Assembly (NCBI GenBank): GCA_041674705.1
Contig: JBAYVF010000004.1
Span: forward strand, 48,691 to 112,690
Direction: 5' to 3'
DNA length: 64,000 nt
From: Aquincolibacterium sp041674705
GTDB taxonomy: Bacteria; Omnitrophota; Omnitrophia; Omnitrophales; Aquincolibacteriaceae
Shown here: positions 29,354 to 36,102 of the stretch, piece by piece
How the letters are laid out: every line of letters starts with the position of its first letter
Position numbering within the stretch: the stretch's first letter is position 1
Translations under genes and position numbers: made by a program
Notes under the pieces: model-generated
The model's database searches: none
Seen by the model: the letters and a program-made list of their open reading frames with translations, nothing else
What the model was told of the DNA's origin: nothing

Positions 29354-31495
29354 ATGTGCGAAGATAAGGCCTGTCAGTGCAGTTCTAAAAATGTGGATGT
29401 GCCGAAGATTTTTGGAAGTAACGTTTTTAATGATCGGACCATGAGAGAACGTCTCCCCAAAGAGACCTATAAAGCTCTCAAGAAAACGATCCAGCAAGGA
29501 CTTCCGCTTTCGCCCGAGGTGGCCAATGTGGTTGCCAATGCGATGAAGGATTGGGCTATTGAAAAAGGTGCGACGCATTACACCCATTGGTTTCAGCCGC
29601 TCACTGGCCGTACCGCGGAAAAACATGATTCTTTTATCTCTCCGACCGACGATGGTAGCGTGATCATGGAGTTCTCCGGGAAGCAATTGGCTCAAGGTGA
29701 ACCAGATGCATCGTCTTTTCCGAGCGGGGGTCTTCGCTCCACATTTGAAGCGCGTGGCTATACGGCGTGGGATTGCACCTCTCCCGCATTCCTCAAAGAG
29801 GATGCTTCGGGGAATGTGACTCTTGCCATTCCGACGGCTTTTTGTTCTTATACGAGCGAAGCGCTTGATAAAAAAACGCCGCTTCTTCGTTCCATGGAAG
29901 CAGTTTCCAAACAGGCCATTCGCGTTTTAAAAGCCCTCGGCAACAAAACCGCAAAGCGCGTGACCTCGACGGTCGGTCCTGAGCAGGAATATTTCCTGAT
30001 CGACAAGACCTGCTATGAAAAACGTCTCGATCTGATCGTTTCCGGGAGGACGCTTTTCGGCGCCCCTTCGCCCAAGGGACAGGAGTTGGAAGATCAGTAT
30101 TTTGGCGCGATCAAAGATCGTATTGCCGATTTCATGAGGGATCTGGATATCGAACTTTGGAAGATGGGGATCTCTTCCAAGACCAAGCACAACGAAGTGG
30201 CGCCCGCGCAGTATGAAATGGCGCCGATCTATTCCACGACCAACATCGCGGCGGATCACAATCAACTTGTGATGGAAACCATGCAGAAAGTGGCGCTTCG
30301 CCACGGCCTTGTGTGCCTCCTTCATGAGAAGCCGTTTGCGGGCGTGAATGGTTCTGGCAAGCATAACAACTGGTCGCTTTCGACCGACGATGGACAAAAT
30401 CTTCTTGAGCCGGGGAAGACGCCTTCTGAGAACGAGCAGTTCTTGATCTTTGTAAGCGCCCTTCTCATGGCAGTGGATCGTCATGCTGACAAGCTTCGCG
30501 CGAGTTGCGGCAATCCCGGGAATGATCTACGGCTCGGCGCGAACGAAGCTCCTCCTGCCATTATTTCGGTTTTTATGGGGGAAGAGTTCACGGAGATTTT
30601 GGAAGGTATCGCTAAGGGGAAAAAAGTGGAGTCCCGTGGCCAGAGTTTTCTTCATATCGGGGTCGATGCCTTACCTCCGCTCCCGAAGGACAATACCGAT
30701 CGTAACCGCACATCGCCTTTCGCGTTCACGGGGAACAAGTTCGAATTCCGCATGGTTGGCTCCTCGGCCTCCATTTCGGGACCGAATATCGTGATCAATA
30801 CTATTGTTGCGGAAGCGTTGGATGAGATTGCGACGCGTCTTGAAAAGGCCGGCAAGAACGGTCTGAACAAAGAAGCAACCGCAATCGTTCGCGACGCAGT
30901 GAAAAAGCATGGGCGTATCATTTTTAACGGGAACAACTACTCCGATGAGTGGGTTGCAGAAGCCAAGAAGCGCGGTCTGCCGAACATCAAGACCGGCATC
31001 GAAGCTCTGGGCTACATGGCGACGCCTCAGGCAGAGAAGCTCTTCGACAAGTACCAGGTGCTTTCTCCCAAGGAGCTCCATTCCCGTTATGAGATCTACT
31101 TGGAAGCCTATGTAAAGCATGTGAATATCGAAGCTCAGGCATCCGTCCAGATGGTCAAGCGGCTCTTTATGCCTGCAGGGATAAAGTTTGCCGCCGAGCT
31201 CGCAGGGGGGATCGGAGCTTTAAAATCAGCTGCGGCTTCGGTGACGGTCCAGAAAGCATTGCTCACAACTGTGAGCGGCCTTTTATCAACCGCTTCGGAA
31301 AAGCTTGCGGTACTTGAAGCTTCAATCGATAAGGCGCACCATGTATCGGATGTGGCCAAACGTGCCGAGGCATTCCGAGACAAAGTCGTTGTGGTGATGA
31401 ATGCTCTTCGCAAGGACATCGATGCGCTTGAAGGCGTGACTCCGACTGAAATTTGGCCGGTTCCCACTTACGCGGAGATGCTCTTCAAGTTGTAA
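29354..31495 (+). CDS. glnN: Type III glutamine synthetase
   Basis: 713 residues, the length of GSIII (GlnN), a dodecameric ligase making glutamine from glutamate, ammonia and ATP, distinct from ~450-residue GSI. Seen: THYTHWFQPLTGRTAEKHDS near residue 75, STVGPEQEYFLID, GISSKTKHNEVAPAQYEMAP, GSGKHNNWSLSTDDGQNLL and NRTSPFAFTGNKFEFRMVGS, all family signatures. The N-terminus has four Cys/His-rich residues (CEDKACQC). SD AAAAGGGGG. A sigma54 promoter with tandem operator sites precedes it, and a strong terminator follows. GSIII is not adenylylated by GlnE as GSI is; control is likely transcriptional. Confidence 0.96.
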   Translation: MCEDKACQCSSKNVDVPKIFGSNVFNDRTMRERLPKETYKALKKTIQQGLPLSPEVANVVANAMKDWAIEKGATHYTHWFQPLTGRTAEKHDSFISPTDDGSVIMEFSGKQLAQGEPDASSFPSGGLRSTFEARGYTAWDCTSPAFLKEDASGNVTLAIPTAFCSYTSEALDKKTPLLRSMEAVSKQAIRVLKALGNKTAKRVTSTVGPEQEYFLIDKTCYEKRLDLIVSGRTLFGAPSPKGQELEDQYFGAIKDRIADFMRDLDIELWKMGISSKTKHNEVAPAQYEMAPIYSTTNIAADHNQLVMETMQKVALRHGLVCLLHEKPFAGVNGSGKHNNWSLSTDDGQNLLEPGKTPSENEQFLIFVSALLMAVDRHADKLRASCGNPGNDLRLGANEAPPAIISVFMGEEFTEILEGIAKGKKVESRGQSFLHIGVDALPPLPKDNTDRNRTSPFAFTGNKFEFRMVGSSASISGPNIVINTIVAEALDEIATRLEKAGKNGLNKEATAIVRDAVKKHGRIIFNGNNYSDEWVAEAKKRGLPNIKTGIEALGYMATPQAEKLFDKYQVLSPKELHSRYEIYLEAYVKHVNIEAQASVQMVKRLFMPAGIKFAAELAGGIGALKSAAASVTVQKALLTTVSGLLSTASEKLAVLEASIDKAHHVSDVAKRAEAFRDKVVVVMNALRKDIDALEGVTPTEIWPVPTYAEMLFKL

Positions 31496-31519
31496 GGCGC
31501 GATTTTAAGCGCACTTATC

Positions 31520-31640
31520 TGGTTCGACATAGCTTACCACCTTGAGTGAAGTCGAAGGGCTGAGCAAGCCCGAAGGGCGCGCCGAAGGATATCCTTCGAC
31601 TCCTTCGCAAAAGGCTCACTCGCTCAGGATGATTAGGGTT
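31520..31640. repeat. GAAGTCGAAGG...CCTTCGACTCC-type palindromic repeat
   Basis: TTGAGTGAAGTCGAAGGGCT, a hairpin centred on AAGGATATCCTT, and CCTTCGACTCCTTCGC then CTCGCTCAGGATGA. This dispersed repeat type is common in many bacterial genomes. It lies between glnN and its terminator; nothing else is in the gap. Confidence 0.75.
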
Positions 31641-31673
31641 GGTGTTACCAACCCTAAACAATCAGGGCAAGGC

Positions 31674-31713
31674 AGGCGGGTTTCCTCATCCCCTGAGGGA
31701 CCCGCCTTTTTTT
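31674..31713 (+). terminator. Rho-independent terminator after glnN
   Basis: AGGCGGGT stem with ACCCGCCT, an inner CCTCA-TCCCC-TGAGG hairpin, then T7. The inner hairpin again presents a TCCCC loop, as in the RNAs at 35614 and 37436. Confidence 0.9.
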
Positions 31714-31786
31714 ATTGAGACTGTCCTGATGTTCTCGCAATAAATTCCCGCAAAAATACACACATCTTTCGGCCCATTCACTCGAT

Positions 31787-31804
31787 TTGGCATGGCTCTT
31801 GCAC
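31787..31804 (+). promoter_or_regulatory. Sigma54 promoter of amtB1-glnK1
   Basis: TTGGCATGGCTCTTGCAC: GG 31789-31790, 10 nt, GC 31801-31802, matching the TGGCAC..TTGC consensus. Confidence 0.9.
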
Positions 31805-31849
31805 CTATATGATGGCTCTAGAGTACGAGTGGTTTTTATAGGCATAAAA

Positions 31850-31863
31850 ATACAAAAATGTGC
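31850..31863 (+). promoter_or_regulatory. Operator-like site in amtB1 leader
   Basis: ATACAAAAATGTGC followed by GACAAATTCGTGGAGAATC. The amtB2 leader has CTACAAAAATGTAG followed by GACGAATTCGTCGCGAAT at the same distance after its sigma54 promoter. The conserved block downstream of the start site suggests either a repressor/roadblock site or a leader RNA element. Confidence 0.5.
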
Positions 31864-31905
31864 GACAAATTCGTGGAGAATCAAACCTTTGAAAGGGAGG
31901 AGCAA

Positions 31906-33237
31906 ATGATGAAAAAACTAAAGAAGTGGTTTTTAGGAATAACCGGGTTTATGGCTCTCATGGGAATTTCAAGGCTGGCCATGGCGGCGGACGGGGTCGT
32001 TCCGGCCATTAATACGGGCGATACGGCGTGGGTGCTGATGTCTGCGGCGTTCGTTTTCCTGATGACCCCGGGCCTAGCATTCTTCTACGGCGGCCTAGTT
32101 CGCAAAAAGAACATGCTTTCGGTGCTCATGCAATGTTTTATGCTGATGTGCATCATCACGCTTCAATGGGTGATCTTTGGCTACAGCCTTTCGTTCGGGC
32201 CGGATATCAAAGGAATGATCGGAAGCTTGAGCTGGGCGGGCCTGCACGGCGTCGGGATAACGCCGTTCGCGGATTATTCAGCCACGGTTCCGCATCAAGC
32301 CTTCATGATCTATCAAGCGATGTTTGCCATTATCACGCCGGGACTGATCCTGGGCGCTTTCGCGGAGCGTATGAAATTTTCCGCATTTGTTGTCTTCTCG
32401 CTCCTCTGGGCGACCTTTGTTTATGATCCCGTTTGCCACTGGGTGTGGGGCGTGGGCGGTTTCTTGAGAAACATGGGAGCGCTTGATTTTGCCGGAGGCA
32501 CAGTCGTTCACATTAATGCGGGTGTTGCGGCTCTTGCCTGCGCGCTAGTGCTAGGGAAAAGAAAAGGTTATCCCAGCCATATGTCACCTCCGCACAATCT
32601 TCCGTTTGCTGTGCTCGGCGCGGGGTTGTTGTGGTTCGGCTGGTTCGGGTTCAATGGAGGAAGTGCCCTGGGAGCTAACGGTCTTGCCACAAGCGCCCTT
32701 GTGGTGACCCATGTGGCCGCCGCTGCCGCAGGTCTGACCTGGTCATTGATCGAATGGAAGATTAGCTCGAAGCCGACCATGCTTGGCATGATCACGGGAG
32801 CTGTTGCTGGGCTTGTTGCTATTACGCCGGCCGCGGGATTTGTCGGCCCCATGGATGCTATTTGGATCGGGATTGGGGTTTCCGTGATTTGTTATTTCTT
32901 TGTTGCTGTGGTGAAAAGCAAGTTTGGCTATGACGATTCTCTGGATGCTTTTGGTGTGCATGGGGTTGGCGGGATCTGGGGAGCTTTGGCCACGGGACTC
33001 TGGGCCACAAAGGAGATTAATCCGGCCGGGAATAATGGGCTTTTTTACGGGAATCCTGGACTCCTGTGGATTCAGCTCAAGGCGGTAGTGATTACCATTG
33101 TTTATTCGTTCATCGTTTCGTTTGTTCTTCTGAAGATCGTAGACGTTCTGCTGGGTCTACGCGTTTCGGAGGACGAAGAGCGCATCGGGCTGGACCTCAC
33201 GCAACATCGTGAATCTGGCTACACCATCTTAGATTAA
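31906..33237 (+). CDS. amtB: Ammonium transporter AmtB, copy 1
   Basis: 443 residues with a cleaved-type N-terminal signal (KKLKKWFLGITGFMALMGIS...AMAAD) and 11 membrane helices of the Amt/MEP/Rh family. Seen: LMTPGLAFFYGGLVRKKNML, FAGGTVVHINAGVAALACAL with the first twin-His, and LDAFGVHGVGGIWGALATGL with the second. The cytosolic C-terminal tail (LRVSEDEERIGLDLTQHRES) is the GlnK-binding, allosteric segment. ATG 31906 follows AAAGGGAGG. Pairs with glnK1 12 nt downstream under a sigma54 promoter, for ammonium uptake under nitrogen limitation. Confidence 0.97.
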   Translation: MMKKLKKWFLGITGFMALMGISRLAMAADGVVPAINTGDTAWVLMSAAFVFLMTPGLAFFYGGLVRKKNMLSVLMQCFMLMCIITLQWVIFGYSLSFGPDIKGMIGSLSWAGLHGVGITPFADYSATVPHQAFMIYQAMFAIITPGLILGAFAERMKFSAFVVFSLLWATFVYDPVCHWVWGVGGFLRNMGALDFAGGTVVHINAGVAALACALVLGKRKGYPSHMSPPHNLPFAVLGAGLLWFGWFGFNGGSALGANGLATSALVVTHVAAAAAGLTWSLIEWKISSKPTMLGMITGAVAGLVAITPAAGFVGPMDAIWIGIGVSVICYFFVAVVKSKFGYDDSLDAFGVHGVGGIWGALATGLWATKEINPAGNNGLFYGNPGLLWIQLKAVVITIVYSFIVSFVLLKIVDVLLGLRVSEDEERIGLDLTQHRESGYTILD

Positions 33238-33249
33238 AGGAGGAATGCC

Positions 33250-33591
33250 ATGAAATATATTATCGCCGTGATCCAACCGGACCGGGTGGATGAAGTGCTC
33301 CGGATCCTCGAAGAAAAAGAGATCCATCTTGTGACCGTAACTAATGTTCTTGGCCGCGGCCGGCAAAAGGGGATCTCCGAGGTTTACCGGGGCCATAAAG
33401 AGGGGGGGCGGCTGCTTCGAAAAGTGAAGCTCGAAATCGCGGTCAATGAAGCCTTTGTGAAGGCGACGGTCGATGCGATCAAAGAAGGTTCGAGGACGGG
33501 GCATATCGGGGACGGCAAGATCTTTGTGCTCGATCTCAAGGAATGCTTTCGAATTCGCACCGGGGAGATCGGCGAAGTCGCAATCGGATAA
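33250..33591 (+). CDS. glnK: PII nitrogen regulatory protein GlnK, copy 1
   Basis: 113 residues, complete PII fold: MKYIIAVIQPDRVDEVLRIL, T-loop GRGRQKGISEVYRGHKEGGR, and the C-terminal signature TGHIGDGKIFVLDLKECFRI then RTGE. Gln39 and the Walker-like residues for 2-oxoglutarate/ATP are kept. The uridylylation Tyr51 is replaced by Glu51 (RGHKEGG), so GlnD-type modification at that site is impossible. It binds AmtB to block uptake when nitrogen is plentiful. Follows amtB1 with AAAGGAGGAATGCC as SD. Confidence 0.96.
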   Translation: MKYIIAVIQPDRVDEVLRILEEKEIHLVTVTNVLGRGRQKGISEVYRGHKEGGRLLRKVKLEIAVNEAFVKATVDAIKEGSRTGHIGDGKIFVLDLKECFRIRTGEIGEVAIG

Positions 33592-33593
33592 AA

Positions 33594-33652
33594 CGCGGGG
33601 AACGGCGAGCGAGAAATATTAGTTTTTGCGTTCGGCGTTCCCCGTTTCCAGG
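33594..33652 (+). terminator. Hairpin after glnK1 (possible terminator)
   Basis: GCGGGGAACGGCGAGCG pairs with CGTTCGGCGTTCCCCG around an AT-rich loop. Arms iterate GAACG/GCG words like the other iterated hairpins. The following T-run is interrupted (TTTCC), so termination would be weak. Confidence 0.5.
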
Positions 33653-33664
33653 TTTTTCAACAAC

Positions 33665-33682
33665 TTGGCACATCTCTTGCAC
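33665..33682 (+). promoter_or_regulatory. Sigma54 promoter of amtB2-glnK2
   Basis: TTGGCACATCTCTTGCAC: GG 33667-33668, 10 nt, GC 33679-33680; nearly perfect TTGGCAC-N5-TTGCA. Confidence 0.92.
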
Positions 33683-33747
33683 CATACCGTGAGAAGCTCT
33701 ATCTCTGCATTCGGCTCAGAATAGAGATTTTTTTGCTACCTTAAAGT

Positions 33748-33761
33748 CTACAAAAATGTAG
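33748..33761 (+). promoter_or_regulatory. Operator-like site in amtB2 leader
   Basis: CTACAA-AA-ATGTAG followed by GACGAATTCGTCGCGAAT, itself partly palindromic (CGAATTCG). Same site as before glnN and the Fis gene, but here it lies about 70 nt downstream of the sigma54 promoter. Confidence 0.55.
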
Positions 33762-33809
33762 GACGAATTCGTCGCGAATAGGATCTGTCGACAAAAATGG
33801 AGGCGTTTG

Positions 33810-35138
33810 ATGCGAAAAAAAAGTAAGCTTTTTTGGGAAATTATTCTTTTCTTTGTTTTTCTGGGTTTATCGAAAATGGTATGGGCTGCAGACCCAGCGG
33901 TCCCGCCCGTTAGCGGCGGAGATATCTCGTGGGTTCTTGTTTCCGCGGCTCTGGTATTTCTGATGACTCCCGGTTTGGCTTTTTTCTACGGCGGGCTCGT
34001 TCGTAAGAAGAATATGCTCTCGGTCCTGATGCAGTGCTTTATTTTGATATGCCTGATCACGCTTCAGTGGGTGCTTTTCGGCTATAGTTTGGCATTTGGT
34101 CCGGATGTGAAGGGGCTGATCGGCAACTTGAGCTGGGCAGGGCTTCAGGGCGTGGGTCTGGATCCTTTTGCGGCTTATTCATCTACAATCCCGCATCAGC
34201 TTTTTATGATCTATCAAGCGATGTTCGCGATTATCACGCCGGGCTTGATCCTGGGGGCCTTCGCAGAGCGCATGAAATTCTCCGCATTTTGTATCTTCTC
34301 GCTTCTTTGGGCCACATTCGTTTACGATCCCGTTTGCCACTGGATGTGGGGTGCGGGTGGTTTCCTGAGAGATATGGGGGCTCTTGATTTTGCGGGTGGG
34401 GTTGTGGTTCATATCAACGCCGGCATTGCGGCTTTGGTTTGCGCGCTTGTGCTCGGTAAAAGAAAAGGCTATCCCAGTCATATGTCGCCTCCCCACAACC
34501 TGCCCTTTGCGGTTTTAGGTGCCGGGCTTCTTTGGTTCGGTTGGTTTGGGTTTAATGGAGGAAGTGCGTTAGGCGCCAATCGACTCGCCGTGAGCGCCAT
34601 GGTCGTTTCTCACGTTGCCGGGGCAGCTGCCGGGCTGACTTGGGCGCTCCTGGAATGGAAGTTCAACTCTAAACCTACCATGCTCGGTATGATTACCGGC
34701 GCCGTCGCGGGACTTGCGACGATCACCCCGGCAGCAGGCTTTGTGGGGCCGATCGATGCGATCTGGATAGGGGTTTTGGCTTCACTCGTCTGTTTCTTTT
34801 GTGTGGCGGTGGTTAAAGCCAAGTTCACTTACGATGATTCACTGGATGCTTTCGGAGTGCACGGGGTTGGCGGGATCGTGGGGACTTTGGCCACGGGACT
34901 CTGGGCGACAAAGGCCATCAATCCAGCCGGGAATAACGGACTTTTTTACGGAAATCCGGGTCTGTTTCTAATTCAGCTGAAGGCTGTGGGGATCACCATT
35001 GTTTATTCATTTGTCGTCTCCTGGGTCCTTCTGAAGCTTGTGGATGTTTTTATAGGTCTGCGTGTTTCTGAGGACGGCGAACGCATCGGGCTGGATCTCA
35101 CGCAGCATCGTGAATCTGCCTACACCATGTTGGATTAA
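33810..35138 (+). CDS. amtB: Ammonium transporter AmtB, copy 2
   Basis: 442 residues, clearly a tandem paralogue of the first AmtB: long identical runs around FYGGLVRKKNMLSVLMQCF, AMFAIITPGLILGAFAERMK and the twin-His segments (GVVVHINAGIAALVCAL; LDAFGVHGVGGIVGTLATGL). The N-terminal signal and the middle loops differ most. The same GlnK-binding tail (LRVSEDGERIGLDLTQHRES) is kept. ATG 33810 follows AATGGAGG; TTG 33807 overlaps it. It has its own sigma54 promoter rather than relying on the upstream operon, so the amtB-glnK unit was duplicated together with its promoter. Confidence 0.97.
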   Translation: MRKKSKLFWEIILFFVFLGLSKMVWAADPAVPPVSGGDISWVLVSAALVFLMTPGLAFFYGGLVRKKNMLSVLMQCFILICLITLQWVLFGYSLAFGPDVKGLIGNLSWAGLQGVGLDPFAAYSSTIPHQLFMIYQAMFAIITPGLILGAFAERMKFSAFCIFSLLWATFVYDPVCHWMWGAGGFLRDMGALDFAGGVVVHINAGIAALVCALVLGKRKGYPSHMSPPHNLPFAVLGAGLLWFGWFGFNGGSALGANRLAVSAMVVSHVAGAAAGLTWALLEWKFNSKPTMLGMITGAVAGLATITPAAGFVGPIDAIWIGVLASLVCFFCVAVVKAKFTYDDSLDAFGVHGVGGIVGTLATGLWATKAINPAGNNGLFYGNPGLFLIQLKAVGITIVYSFVVSWVLLKLVDVFIGLRVSEDGERIGLDLTQHRESAYTMLD

Positions 35139-35241
35139 CCCCGTTAGAGGTTCAGATGTCTCATAACGGACGTTCTAGAAAGTATGCGAATCAATACATC
35201 AAAAACACATCCCGTGAAAGTGGGTTAGATCTCTAACGGGG
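35139..35241. repeat. CCCCGTTAGAG...CTCTAACGGGG inverted repeat before glnK2
   Basis: Outer arms 35139-35149 and 35231-35241, directly after the amtB2 stop and before the glnK2 SD (GTAAAGGAGG). The middle differs completely from the gatC copy. It pushes amtB2 and glnK2 apart by 117 nt, compared with 12 nt in the first pair, so it inserted after the duplication. Confidence 0.85.
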
Positions 35242-35255
35242 TAAAGGAGGAACCT

Positions 35256-35597
35256 ATGCGCTACATCATTGCGATCATTCAACCAGATCGATTGGACGAA
35301 GTTTTGAGAATCTTGGAAGAAAAAGAGATTCATCTCGTGACGGTCACAAGCGTTCTGGGGCGCGGACGTCAAAAGGGGATTTCGGAAGTTTATCGCGGTC
35401 ATAAGGAAAATGGACGTCTCTTGAAAAAAATAAAACTGGAGATCGCCGTGAATGAAGAGTTCGTGAAAGCTACCGTCGACGCCATTATCCAAGGTGCTCG
35501 AACTAATCACATCGGGGATGGAAAGATCTTCGTTCTTGATCTAAAAGAATGTTTTCGTATCCGTACCGGTGAGACCGGGAAAATAGCGATCGGTTAA
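35256..35597 (+). CDS. glnK: PII nitrogen regulatory protein GlnK, copy 2
   Basis: 113 residues, about 85% identical to GlnK1 by eye (RYIIAIIQPDRLDEVLRILE; T-loop GRGRQKGISEVYRGHKENGR). It too has Glu at position 51 in place of the uridylylated Tyr, so the change predates the duplication. The C-terminal signature RTNHIGDGKIFVLDLKECFR is intact. AAAGGAGG lies at ideal distance. Immediately followed by the three-hairpin RNA/terminator. Confidence 0.96.
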   Translation: MRYIIAIIQPDRLDEVLRILEEKEIHLVTVTSVLGRGRQKGISEVYRGHKENGRLLKKIKLEIAVNEEFVKATVDAIIQGARTNHIGDGKIFVLDLKECFRIRTGETGKIAIG

Positions 35598-35613
35598 ACC
35601 CAACTAAAAAGAG

Positions 35614-35679
35614 TATCCCGGCCCAAAATCGCCTCCCCTGGCGATTGAGAAGTACCCCTTCTCGGGGCCGGGATTTTTC
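35614..35679 (+). ncRNA. Three-hairpin C-rich-loop RNA / terminator, copy 1
   Basis: An outer stem ATCCCGGCCC (35615-35624) with GGGCCGGGAT encloses two hairpins: AATCGCC-TCCCCT-GGCGATT and GAGAAG-TACCC-CTTCTC. T5 follows, so it can terminate the glnK2 transcript. A second copy at 37436-37501 keeps both loops exactly while stem positions change in compensation (A-T to G-C at the base of hairpin 1). Both loops are C-rich and complementary to SD sequences, like the UCCC loops of some regulatory sRNAs. sRNA function is inference. Confidence 0.7.
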
Positions 35680-35724
35680 TTGCCCTGTTTTTTTGGATGT
35701 CGGGTGTTGGATCATTCCTAAAAA

Positions 35725-35738
35725 CTACAAAATTGTAA
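35725..35738 (+). promoter_or_regulatory. Activator-site candidate upstream of Fis-domain gene
   Basis: CTACAAAATTGTAA, matching the glnN site at 13 of 14 positions, about 65 nt before the sigma54 promoter. Confidence 0.6.
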
Positions 35739-35800
35739 TACCTCAAAATGTTTCTGCCTTCTCAAAATAAAATCCTACTGTAAGCCCGATTTTTCCTAAC

Positions 35801-35818
35801 TTGGCATGATATATGCAC
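35801..35818 (+). promoter_or_regulatory. Sigma54 promoter of Fis-domain gene and porin
   Basis: TTGGCATGATATATGCAC: GG 35803-35804, 10 nt, GC 35815-35816. The -12 element is ATGC rather than TTGC. Confidence 0.82.
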
Positions 35819-35869
35819 TGTTTCCAATGGGTTCATTAACAGCCAATCGAAATTCAAGGTTTGAAGCAA

Positions 35870-36067
35870 ATGGAGAATTTTAAACTGGATCATGGAGCTC
35901 TTCCAAATGAAGGGAGGCTTCTAAATGCTGTTCATGAGCTTGAAAGGCAGATGATTGAGAAGGCCATGGCGCGCTCCGGGGGAAACCAACGCGTGGCCTC
36001 GGAAATCCTGGGGATCACGGAGCGTATGCTGGGATATCGCTTAAAACATTACGGAATGAATTTTTAG
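35870..36067 (+). CDS. Stand-alone Fis-type HTH protein
   Basis: About 65 residues consisting only of a short N-terminal segment and a Fis-type DNA-binding domain: LERQMIEKAMARSGGNQRVA, SEILGITERMLGYRLKHYGM. It closely matches the C-terminus of the GAF-AAA+-Fis activator of this locus (GNQRKTAKALGVTERILGYK), with no sensor or AAA+ motor. It could compete for the same operator, heterodimerise with the activator, or bend DNA. ATG 35870 is chosen (TTG 35861 is in frame upstream); SD AAGG is weak. It lies under a sigma54 promoter with an operator and precedes a porin gene by 35 nt, so it is probably self-limiting feedback; this is inference. Confidence 0.8.
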   Translation: MENFKLDHGALPNEGRLLNAVHELERQMIEKAMARSGGNQRVASEILGITERMLGYRLKHYGMNF

Positions 36068-36102
36068 GAAGCATTTTAGAAATACAACAACTGGAGGAAG
36101 TG

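Noticed and set aside
27572..36067. Nitrogen-fixation (nif) cluster
   Set aside because: The activator is NifA-like in layout, but no nifHDK or assembly genes are present; the targets are ammonium assimilation genes.
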